The translations under genes and the position numbers were made by a program. From Candidatus Delongbacteria bacterium (GTDB lineage Bacteria > UBA4055), in contig WTAK01000030.1 of assembly GCA_013139625.1 (NCBI GenBank), positions 1-6,456 on the forward strand: 6,456 nt of DNA. The letters run 5' to 3'. The notes under the pieces were generated by a model. The model did not search any database, was not told the origin of the DNA, and was given only the letters and a program-made list of their open reading frames with translations. Shown piece after piece: positions 1 to 5,456 of this stretch. Numbering within the stretch: position 1 is the first letter of the stretch; the number at the start of each line of letters is the position of its first letter.

Positions 1-445
1 TACCTAAATTTTCCACTTCAGTGTTTTGTGCATATCCAAAGAGTCCTGACATTGAATTAGGTTCTGTTTTAGGTATTTTATTTATATACAAATTATCGAT
101 TACATGACCTTGTCCGTCATATGTTCCATCAAAAATACCCACAAAAGACTCGCTACTGAAATTTCCAATTGGTTTCCATCCCATTGGTTCGTCAACAGTA
201 AGAGAATCTTCATCATGATCTCCCACAAACCAAGTAGATGTTTCAGATGCATCAATATCAGCTGTTTGGATATAATTACTATGAAAATTTAATGTATCGG
301 CAGATATCCAATATAGATTTTCAAGATTTGCGATCTGATATGGATTACCTTCAGTTCCATCTCCAACCGATGGAGGAGTAGCGATTTGTGCGTAAATTGG
401 TAGTAAAATACCAATGATCACGATTAATATAATATGTTTCTTCAT
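1..445 (-). CDS. Secreted GLUG-repeat protein, N-terminal part (runs off left edge)
   Basis: The first 148 codons of a minus-strand gene are present; the 3' end is beyond the window. The ATG at 445-443 is preceded by AGGAGA (plus-strand 451-456) at a 5-nt spacing, which fixes the start. Residues 1-20 form a signal peptide with a Lys-Lys start and a run of Ile/Leu ending in IYAQ, so the product is exported. The mature part opens with GDGTEGNPYQIANLENLYWIS (about 28-48, shown in part), then a TADIDASETSTWF block (61-73), then FVGIFDGTYDGQGHVIDNLY (101-120). GLFGYAQ...VENLG (134-148) begins a GLUG-type motif. This modular pattern is known from large surface or secreted proteins of Cloacimonadota and related FCB bacteria, which often carry a C-terminal sorting domain; that end cannot be seen here. 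An adhesin or surface role is inference. A decayed paralogue lies just upstream. Confidence 0.8.
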   Translation of the reverse strand, partial: MKKHIILIVIIGILLPIYAQIATPPSVGDGTEGNPYQIANLENLYWISADTLNFHSNYIQTADIDASETSTWFVGDHDEDSLTVDEPMGWKPIGNFSSESFVGIFDGTYDGQGHVIDNLYINKIPKTEPNSMSGLFGYAQNTEVENLG

Positions 446-487
446 GACGATCTCCTACAATTTAAGGTTTTACTTTATCAATAACAT

Positions 488-631
488 CTTATTTATATGC
501 CAATTATAGTTCCATAATGATCTCCAACAAACCAAGTAGATGTTTCCCAAGCATCAATGTTGGTTGTTTAGATATAGTGACTGTAATAATTTGTTGTATA
601 ATGCGACTATTATTAAGATATGTTTTTTCAT
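488..631 (-). pseudogene. Decayed paralogue of the adjacent GLUG-repeat gene
   Basis: Three blocks on the minus strand match the start of the neighbouring gene in the same order. Block 1 (about 631-602) has a ribosome site AAGGAG (plus-strand 637-643 region) and begins MKKHILIIV, against MKKHIILIV in the intact gene. Block 2 (about 600-511) encodes HYI-stop-TTNIDAWETSTWFVGDH, against NYIQTADIDASETSTWFVGDH. Block 3 (about 516-488) encodes YNWHINKM after a frame change, against DNLYINKI. Roughly 120 nt and 100 nt of the intact gene are missing between the blocks. Translation from the ATG at 631-629 enters the wrong frame after the first deletion and stops at 556-554, giving only 25 residues. 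Two deletions, an in-frame stop and a frameshift make this a remnant and not a gene. Assignment is by direct comparison inside the window. Confidence 0.82.
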
Positions 632-787
632 AAAATGCTCCTTATTAATATTGAAAGAATTAATTGACAAAACAGAGAACTGCTTTGCGGATAAATATTT
701 TTTGGGGATATGGTGTTACACTATGTAGCTAAGATAATAAAAGTAATTGGTCAAAACAAGAGAAAAATAATTTATTTTTGAGATTTA
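632..787. other. AT-rich spacer between lysC and the pseudogene
   Basis: No gene is visible here. The stretch contains the pseudogene's retained ribosome site (637-643) and an A/T-only palindrome, AAAAATAA-T-TTATTTTT, at 763-779, nine nucleotides past the lysC stop. The palindrome has no GC pairs, so it would make a poor terminator. A TTGTCA hexamer on the minus strand (670-665) could be a -35 box, but the hexamer at the right distance overlaps the ribosome site, so I do not call a promoter. Confidence 0.5.
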
Positions 788-1879
788 TTAAAAAAACAAC
801 GAATGTATAGCTTCGATTTCTGCTTGACCGAGAGGTTGTTTTAAATAAATAGAAAATTTAAGATCTGATAGCTCGGTAGCTACAATATCACTATTTTTAG
901 CAATTGTGTCATACATTTTGTTAAGAAGTTCACTGTCTGTTTTGATTCCGTTTCCTATGATAGTCAAAGAATAACATGGTTCACTACCATTCTGTTTGTT
1001 TTCAGTGATCTTTATTTGCTTATTTTCATAGGATTGAAGTAGTTTTATCTTAGAAAAATCAGTAGAAAAAAGTGATTTACTTTCAAAAATTTCATAAGAT
1101 AATTTATCATTATAGGTCAATGCAGTGTATTTATTTTTATTCAAAATATCATTAGAAACGATAGTTCCAATGTATCCGGTAGTGCTATGACCTGTTGAGA
1201 TCTTTATATTCAATCTTTTTGCGTATTCAATAGCAGAATCTTTTAAGATTTTCGCTCCTGCGGAAGAAATCTCCAACATAGTGTCATAGTTAAGTTCTTG
1301 AATAAGTTTTGCATCCGGAACAAGCTTAGGATCGGTTGTGTGAACACCATCAACATCACTGTATATTTCACAATGATCAGCATTTAAAGCTGCTGTGACT
1401 GCAACTGCTGTTGTATCCGACCCACCTCGACCAAGTGTTGTAATTTCTTTGTTAGTACTTACACCTTGAAATCCTGCTATAATAGGAATGTGATTTTCTT
1501 CGATAGATTGTTTTAAGCGATCACCTTTGATCTCTAAGATACGGGCATTTTGATGGTTGCAGTCAGTTATAAGCCCTATCTGCGATCCTGTGAATGATTG
1601 AGCTAACCCGGGTTTTATCGAATTTATTGCAATACTCATCAGGGATATTGATTCCCTTTCACCGATAGAAACAAGCATATCCAATTCTCTGTGATCAGGA
1701 TTATCATCGAGATCGAATGCTTTGGATCTAAGCCTGTTGGTTGTATCACCTGTCGCAGAAACTACGATAACCAACCTGTCGCCGGAATCATATCTTTCGA
1801 CGATCCTTTCTGCAATAGCTTTGATCTTTTCAGGAGAAGCTAAGCTACTACCGCCATATTTTTGTACTATTAAAGCCAT
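788..1879 (-). CDS. lysC: Aspartokinase (monofunctional) with shortened ACT region
   Basis: Aspartate kinase phosphorylates L-aspartate to 4-aspartyl phosphate, the first cytoplasmic step towards lysine, threonine, methionine and diaminopimelate. The amino-acid kinase domain occupies about 1-245. It shows KYGGSSL (7-13), VVSA (39-42), the GERES segment (73-77), GFQGV (136-140), TTLGRGGSDTTAVA (147-160) and SDVDGVHTTDP (174-184). These cover the nucleotide- and aspartate-binding signatures, so catalysis looks intact. The C-terminal ACT domain is recognisable at about 303-363 (SLTIIGNG, then a degenerate LSDLKFSIYL). Between the two lie only about 55 residues without the usual ACT core, and total length is 363 against about 400-410 for the family. 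The start ATG has AAGGA at about 1885-1889. The gene follows tdh by 47 nt on the same strand and is probably co-transcribed with it. The symbol lysC is by family; which amino acid inhibits it cannot be told. Confidence 0.93.
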   Translation of the reverse strand: MALIVQKYGGSSLASPEKIKAIAERIVERYDSGDRLVIVVSATGDTTNRLRSKAFDLDDNPDHRELDMLVSIGERESISLMSIAINSIKPGLAQSFTGSQIGLITDCNHQNARILEIKGDRLKQSIEENHIPIIAGFQGVSTNKEITTLGRGGSDTTAVAVTAALNADHCEIYSDVDGVHTTDPKLVPDAKLIQELNYDTMLEISSAGAKILKDSAIEYAKRLNIKISTGHSTTGYIGTIVSNDILNKNKYTALTYNDKLSYEIFESKSLFSTDFSKIKLLQSYENKQIKITENKQNGSEPCYSLTIIGNGIKTDSELLNKMYDTIAKNSDIVATELSDLKFSIYLKQPLGQAEIEAIHSLFF

Positions 1880-1905
1880 GTTTTCCTTATAATTTGATGA
1901 TGTAC

Positions 1906-1926
1906 AGACGTAGTACTACTACGTCT
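1906..1926. repeat. 21-nt palindrome in the tdh-lysC gap
   Basis: Arms AGACGTAGTA (1906-1915) and TACTACGTCT (1917-1926) are perfect inverted copies around one central base. As RNA they would form an 8-bp stem with a 5-nt loop. It begins directly after the tdh stop codon (1929-1927, minus strand) and ends 26 nt before the lysC start. No T-run follows on the minus strand, so it is not a standard intrinsic terminator. It could be an mRNA-stabilising or attenuating hairpin between the cistrons, or a protein-binding dyad. Confidence 0.7.
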
Positions 1927-2958
1927 CTATTGCCAATCAAGGATCACTTTACCACAATTACCAGATTCCATGATATCAAAACCTTTCTGGAAATCATCAA
2001 CTTTGAAATGATGCGTTATTATCGGAGAAAGGTCAAGTCCTGCGATCAACATTTGCTCCATTTTATACCAAGTTTCGAACATTTCTCTGCCATAGATACC
2101 TTTTAAGGTCAAAGCCTTGAAAATAATATCACTCCAAGCAACTTTTGTATCGGAAGGTAAAATACCTAATAATGATATTTTAGAGCCATTATACATATGT
2201 GCGATCATATCATTAAATGCATGAGGAGAACCCGACATTTCAAGCCCAACATCAAATCCGACCATACCAAGATCATCCATTACATCTTTTATCTTAGTAT
2301 TCATTGGATTTATTGCACGGGTGGCACCCATTTTCTTAGCTATTTCAAGTCGATATTCACTGATATCAGTAACAACAATGTGCCTTGCACCTGCAAATCT
2401 TGCGATTGCAACCGCCATACTACCGATAAGACCTGCTCCTGTAATAAGCACATCTTCACCTACTAATGGGAATGATAAAGCCGTATGTGTAGCATTTCCA
2501 AATGGATCCATTATTGCAAGATAATCATCAGAGATACTAGAATCTACTTTCATTACATTTTCAGCAGGAACTTTAACATACTCGGCGAAACAACCATTTA
2601 TATTTACTCCGATGCCAACAGTGTTTTCACAGACATGTTTTTTACCTCTACGGCAATTTCTACAATGACCACAGGCAATGTGACCTTCACCGGTAACCCT
2701 TTCACCGATCTCAAAATTCTTTACACCTGCTCCCATTTCTGCAATAATGCCAACATATTCATGACCGATAGTCATAGGCACAGGAATAGTATTTTGCGAC
2801 CACTCATCCCACTTATATATATGAAGGTCAGTTCCGCAAATAGCGGTCTTTTTTATTTTAATAAGAACATCATTTATACCTATTGTCGGAACATCAACTT
2901 CTTCCATCCACAAACCTTTTTCAGGTTTTGATTTTACAAGTGCTTTCATTTTTGCCAT
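1927..2958 (-). CDS. tdh: L-threonine 3-dehydrogenase
   Basis: This zinc- and NAD-dependent medium-chain dehydrogenase oxidises L-threonine to 2-amino-3-ketobutyrate in the cytoplasm. The 343 residues closely resemble E. coli Tdh (341 aa, recalled) along the whole length. Visible features are [18 protein letters not shown] with the catalytic-zinc Cys41, GHEYVG with His66 and Glu67, and four structural-zinc cysteines at 96, 99, 102 and 110. The Rossmann motif GAGLIG is at 174-179, with Asp198 following the second strand as expected for NAD preference. [15 protein letters not shown] and [15 protein letters not shown] segments near the C terminus are typical of Tdh. The ATG at 2958 is preferred over Met4, where the E. 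coli protein begins, because GAGG (2967-2964) lies 5 nt from it. No kbl gene, the usual partner, is adjacent. lysC follows instead, so the fate of the product is not shown here. Confidence 0.96.
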   Translation of the reverse strand: MAKMKALVKSKPEKGLWMEEVDVPTIGINDVLIKIKKTAICGTDLHIYKWDEWSQNTIPVPMTIGHEYVGIIAEMGAGVKNFEIGERVTGEGHIACGHCRNCRRGKKHVCENTVGIGVNINGCFAEYVKVPAENVMKVDSSISDDYLAIMDPFGNATHTALSFPLVGEDVLITGAGLIGSMAVAIARFAGARHIVVTDISEYRLEIAKKMGATRAINPMNTKIKDVMDDLGMVGFDVGLEMSGSPHAFNDMIAHMYNGSKISLLGILPSDTKVAWSDIIFKALTLKGIYGREMFETWYKMEQMLIAGLDLSPIITHHFKVDDFQKGFDIMESGNCGKVILDWQ

Positions 2959-2995
2959 TTCTTCCTCTATGAGAATGTTTTAAATATCTTTTCGA

Positions 2996-3024
2996 AAAAT
3001 AAATACATCTTTAGATAAAATCAA
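2996..3024 (-). promoter_or_regulatory. tdh: Candidate promoter for tdh-lysC
   Basis: On the minus strand TTGATT (3024-3019) and TATTTT (3001-2996) are separated by 17 nt; each hexamer matches the sigma-70 type consensus at four of six positions. The predicted transcription start would fall at or next to a perfect 10-bp palindrome, TTTTCGAAAA (2989-2998), which may be an operator or chance. In such AT-rich DNA promoter calls by eye are weak. Confidence 0.3.
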
Positions 3025-3081
3025 TTTAATATTTATTCGTTTTATGTTTTATTAATTCATAATATGTTTTTATAATCCGTT

Positions 3082-3108
3082 TTAGGAACGCATTCCTGCG
3101 TTCCCTAC
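3082..3108 (-). repeat. REP-like element, left copy (GTAG plus hairpin)
   Basis: Read on the minus strand, GTAG (3108-3105) precedes an 8-bp stem, GGAACGCA (3104-3097) and TGCGTTCC (3092-3085), with the loop GGAA (3096-3093). The full 27 bp is an exact inverted copy of 3716-3742. A GTAG tetranucleotide 5' of an imperfect hairpin is the known recognition architecture of RAYT proteins in enterobacterial REP sequences, and the RAYT gene begins 138 nt away. Confidence 0.85.
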
Positions 3109-3169
3109 GGATGTGACAATATCAAACCATTATTTCAACCATCCTTCATTTTAATTTTTTTTCATAAAA

Positions 3170-3202
3170 ATAGCAAAGGGTCACTATTTGACACTTTGCT
3201 AT
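3170..3202. promoter_or_regulatory. Hairpin upstream of the RAYT gene
   Basis: ATAGCAAAG (3170-3178) pairs with CTTTGCTAT (3194-3202); after one mismatch, GTCA (3180-3183) pairs with TGAC (3189-3192), leaving a 5-nt loop. On the minus strand the stem is followed by a short T-run (TTTTT ending near 3166), so it could stop minus-strand transcription, although no minus-strand gene ends here. On the plus strand its right arm contains a perfect TTGACA. It may act as an operator or shield the transposase gene from outside transcription. Function is inferred. Confidence 0.55.
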
Positions 3203-3216
3203 CGTTATATTGATAT
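3188..3216 (+). promoter_or_regulatory. Candidate promoter of the RAYT gene
   Basis: TTGACA (3188-3193) is a perfect -35 hexamer. A 17-nt spacer leads to TGATAT (3211-3216), a poor -10 matching three of six positions. The start codon is 30 nt further on. The -35 lies inside the right arm of the hairpin at 3170-3202, so a protein bound to that dyad would block it. The weak -10 keeps confidence low. Confidence 0.28.
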
Positions 3217-3246
3217 GTAAACAGCAAAATAGGCATAGGATTAATT

Positions 3247-3708
3247 ATGAAAGATCGCAAACCCAATAGATTGAAATCGTATGATTACAATAGGCGGGGA
3301 TATTATTATGTAACAATATGCACACAGGACAAAGCGAAATCTTTTGGTAAAATCATAAATGAAAAAATGGAATTATCAAAAATTGGAAATATTGCAAATA
3401 AAATATGGTTTACAATCCCAGAATATCATAAAAACATCAAATTAGACACATTTATAATCATGCCAGATCATATTCATTGTATTATAATTTTGGAAAATTC
3501 CGCTATTAAAACCAATCGTTCAAAAATGATATTATCTAAAACGATACATGCGTTCAAATCTGCAATAACCCGGGATATACGTGAAAATTTAAATAATAAT
3601 TATTTTGCGTGGGAAAAATCTTTTTATGATCACATTATTCGTGATGATATGATTTTAAATAGAATAAGAAAATACATATTGGACAATCCATCAAATTGGA
3701 ATGATTAA
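3247..3708 (+). CDS. REP-associated tyrosine transposase (RAYT, HUH/Y1 family)
   Basis: RAYTs are single-strand DNA endonucleases related to IS200/IS605 transposases; they cut and rejoin REP hairpins and are thought to spread them. The 153 residues show the family's opening (RRGYYYVTICTQDK, 16-29) and the metal-binding HUH motif MPDHIHCIII (72-81, His75 and His77). The C-terminal block SFYDHIIRDD (125-134) holds Tyr127, the likely nucleophile, and is followed by NRIRKYILDNPSNW (138-151). All expected catalytic residues are present and no disruption is seen. AGGA (3237-3240) sits 6 nt before the ATG. Perfect inverted REP-like copies flank the gene at 3082-3108 and 3716-3742, the right one only 7 nt after the stop. 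That context favours RAYT over an ordinary IS200 transposase. The gene looks more AT-rich than comM beside it, consistent with separate ancestry. Confidence 0.92.
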   Translation: MKDRKPNRLKSYDYNRRGYYYVTICTQDKAKSFGKIINEKMELSKIGNIANKIWFTIPEYHKNIKLDTFIIMPDHIHCIIILENSAIKTNRSKMILSKTIHAFKSAITRDIRENLNNNYFAWEKSFYDHIIRDDMILNRIRKYILDNPSNWND

Positions 3709-3715
3709 TTATTTT

Positions 3716-3742
3716 GTAGGGAACGCAGGAATGCGTTCCTAA
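3716..3742 (+). repeat. REP-like element, right copy (GTAG plus hairpin)
   Basis: GTAG (3716-3719) is followed by the stem arms GGAACGCA (3720-3727) and TGCGTTCC (3732-3739) around the loop GGAA (3728-3731). The TA at 3717-3718 can also pair with TA at 3740-3741, leaving G3719 as a bulge, a typical REP shape. It is identical in inverted orientation to 3082-3108. Being 7 nt beyond the RAYT stop it may also protect that mRNA's 3' end; the following bases have no T-run for termination. Confidence 0.87.
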
Positions 3743-3792
3743 CAATTTAAAAACCAATGCGATTAATAAAAATTATTAAAAAAGAAAAATAT

Positions 3793-3798
3793 AGGAGG
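3793..3798 (+). promoter_or_regulatory. comM: Strong ribosome binding site of comM
   Basis: A full AGGAGG lies 5 nt before the ATG at 3804 and fixes that start. Between the right REP copy and this site are only about 50 AT-rich bases in which I see no convincing promoter, so comM may depend on transcription from the RAYT side. Confidence 0.8.
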
Positions 3799-3803
3799 AA
3801 AAT

Positions 3804-5333
3804 ATGTTAGCAAAGATTAAATCAGCAGCAGTTTTAGGTCTTGATGCATTCGAGATCGAAGTCGAAACACATCTTGAAAAAGGATTACCGGGGCTTTCAT
3901 TGGTTGGATTACCTGACGCTGCGGTAAAAGAAAGTAAAGACAGGATTAATGCGGCAATAAAAAATTCGAACTATGAATTTCCTCTGAAGAGGATAATCAT
4001 CAACTTGGCTCCGGCTGACATTAAGAAAGAGGGGTCTTCCTATGATCTACCAATAGCTATTGCCATACTAACGGCTTCAGGTCAGATAGATGGTGATAAA
4101 ATGAATGATTACATATTTCTCGGAGAGTTGGCATTGGATGGTACTTTGAGACCGATAAAAGGTGCGCTTCCGATAGCAATACTTGGAGAGATCAAGAATT
4201 ACAAAGGGATAATTCTTCCGAAAGAAAATGCATTCGAGGCAGCAGTGATAGAAGGAGTTGATGTTTTACCTGTAGAGAATTTAAAGCAAGTAGTTGATTT
4301 TATCAATGGAGATGAAGAAATAGAGCCCCTCAAGATCAATATTGAAGATTTGTTCGAAGAATTCAACAAATGGGATATTGATTTCCACGAAGTGAAAGGT
4401 CAATATCATGTAAAAAGAGCCTTGGAAATAGCCGCGGCGGGTGGTCATAACCTCATTATGATAGGCCCTCCCGGAAGTGGAAAGTCGATGCTCTCAAAAA
4501 GATTTGCAACAATATTACCAAATATGACTTTACCGGAAGCTCTTGAGACGACTAAAATATACTCTGTTGCAGGATTATTACCACACAATAAAGCACTAAT
4601 GGCGACCAGGCCATTCAGATCACCACATCACTCCATTTCAGATGCAGCTTTGGTTGGCGGAGGTCGAATTCCTAAGCCCGGCGAGATAAGTTTAGCACAT
4701 CATGGCGTATTATTCCTAGATGAATTACCGGAATTCAAGAAAAATGTACTTGAGGTTATGAGGCAACCACTTGAGGATAGGGAAGTAACCATAGCAAGAG
4801 CAGCTTCAACACTGAAATTTCCTGCGAATTTTGTAATGGTCGCAGCAATGAACCCTTGCCCCTGTGGATATTACGGAGATCCGACTAGAGATTGTACTTG
4901 CGGTGAAACTAAAATAAAGAGCTATCTAAGCAAGATCTCAGGACCATTGTTAGATAGAATAGATATTCACATAGAAGTTCCGGCTGTGAAATATGAAGAC
5001 TTGGCACAGAAAGAAGACGGAGAAAAAAGTGAAGATATCAGAAAAAGAGTAATAAAGTCTAGAGAAGTTCAACTGAAAAGATATTCAGAGGTTGATATAT
5101 TTTCAAATGCTTCAATGAATCAAAAACATATCAAAAAACATTGCCAACTTGATACCGCATCAGAGAAAATACTGAAAAGAGCAATTGAATCCTTATCATT
5201 ATCAGCCAGAGCTTACAACCGAATACTCAAAGTTTCCAGAACTATTGCAGATCTTGATGGAAAGCAGAATATTGAAATATCTCATATCAGTGAAGCTATC
5301 CAATACCGTAGCTTAGATCGTAAGTATGTATAG
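3804..5333 (+). CDS. comM: ComM/YifB-family AAA+ ATPase (Mg-chelatase-like)
   Basis: ComM is a hexameric helicase that promotes branch migration during natural transformation; in non-competent bacteria the family's role is less clear. At 509 residues it matches the usual length of about 500. The N-terminal ChlI-like domain covers about 1-165, with GLPGLSLVGLPDAAVKES (27-44) and NLAPADIKKEG (67-77). The AAA+ core follows from about 190, with Walker A GPPGSGKS (221-228), FRSPHHSISDAALVGGG (271-287), Walker B VLFLDE (302-307) and the DRID arginine region (384-387). Four cysteines (352, 354, 364, 366) after AAMNP form the usual cysteine cluster, possibly zinc-binding. The Mg_chelatase_C domain (about 405-505) contains SLSARAYNRILKVSRTIADL (465-484) with sensor-2-type arginines. 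All motifs are intact. Neighbours give no competence context: a REPtron lies upstream and a membrane protein downstream. Confidence 0.96.
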   Translation: MLAKIKSAAVLGLDAFEIEVETHLEKGLPGLSLVGLPDAAVKESKDRINAAIKNSNYEFPLKRIIINLAPADIKKEGSSYDLPIAIAILTASGQIDGDKMNDYIFLGELALDGTLRPIKGALPIAILGEIKNYKGIILPKENAFEAAVIEGVDVLPVENLKQVVDFINGDEEIEPLKINIEDLFEEFNKWDIDFHEVKGQYHVKRALEIAAAGGHNLIMIGPPGSGKSMLSKRFATILPNMTLPEALETTKIYSVAGLLPHNKALMATRPFRSPHHSISDAALVGGGRIPKPGEISLAHHGVLFLDELPEFKKNVLEVMRQPLEDREVTIARAASTLKFPANFVMVAAMNPCPCGYYGDPTRDCTCGETKIKSYLSKISGPLLDRIDIHIEVPAVKYEDLAQKEDGEKSEDIRKRVIKSREVQLKRYSEVDIFSNASMNQKHIKKHCQLDTASEKILKRAIESLSLSARAYNRILKVSRTIADLDGKQNIEISHISEAIQYRSLDRKYV

Positions 5334-5335
5334 AA

Positions 5336-5363
5336 GTAGGGGCGACCTCCTACGGTCGCCCAC
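5336..5363 (+). repeat. Second type of REP-like hairpin after comM
   Basis: GTAG (5336-5339) precedes GGGCGACC (5340-5347) and GGTCGCCC (5354-5361), a perfect GC-rich 8-bp stem with loop TCCTAC; GT (5336-5337) can pair with AC (5362-5363) leaving AG bulged. It starts 2 nt after the comM stop. The GTAG-plus-hairpin layout equals that of the RAYT-flanking copies but the stem sequence is unrelated. No T-run follows, so a REP-type repeat or mRNA 3'-end stabiliser fits better than an intrinsic terminator. Confidence 0.75.
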
Positions 5364-5445
5364 ATCGTATTAAGTATATTTAAGTGTGGAATATATATAC
5401 ATATTCTATTATATTAGACATAATTGATTTAATTAGTCAAAGTAT

Positions 5446-5450
5446 AGGAG
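5446..5450 (+). promoter_or_regulatory. Ribosome binding site choosing the AI-2E family start
   Basis: AGGAG ends directly against an in-frame ATG at 5451, too close for initiation, and lies 6 nt before a second in-frame ATG at 5457. The second is therefore the likely start, two codons shorter. Confidence 0.7.
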
Positions 5451-5456
5451 ATGAAT

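Noticed and set aside
104..292. Plus-strand open frame of 62 codons
   Set aside because: It is antisense to the GLUG-repeat gene, which has a ribosome site, signal peptide and family motifs; the plus-strand frame has none.
540..728. Plus-strand open frame of 62 codons
   Set aside because: It runs antisense through the pseudogene remnant, has no good ribosome site, and its translation resembles nothing known.
763..779. A/T palindrome after lysC as an intrinsic terminator
   Set aside because: The stem has no GC pairs and the following minus-strand bases are not a clean T-run.
1880..1926. Lysine or threonine leader control in front of lysC
   Set aside because: The gap is only 47 nt, too short for a lysine riboswitch, and no leader peptide rich in Thr or Lys is visible.
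1894..2931. Several plus-strand open frames opposite tdh
   Set aside because: They are shadows of tdh, whose protein is complete and strongly recognisable on the other strand.
3082..3742. Ordinary IS200/IS605 insertion sequence
   Set aside because: The ends are inverted, identical GTAG-tagged hairpins and not the differing left and right subterminal hairpins of IS200/IS605, and the protein's C-terminal block is RAYT-like.
5336..5363. GC-rich hairpin after comM as an intrinsic terminator
   Set aside because: No T-run follows; the GTAG tag and bulged base point to a REP-type element.
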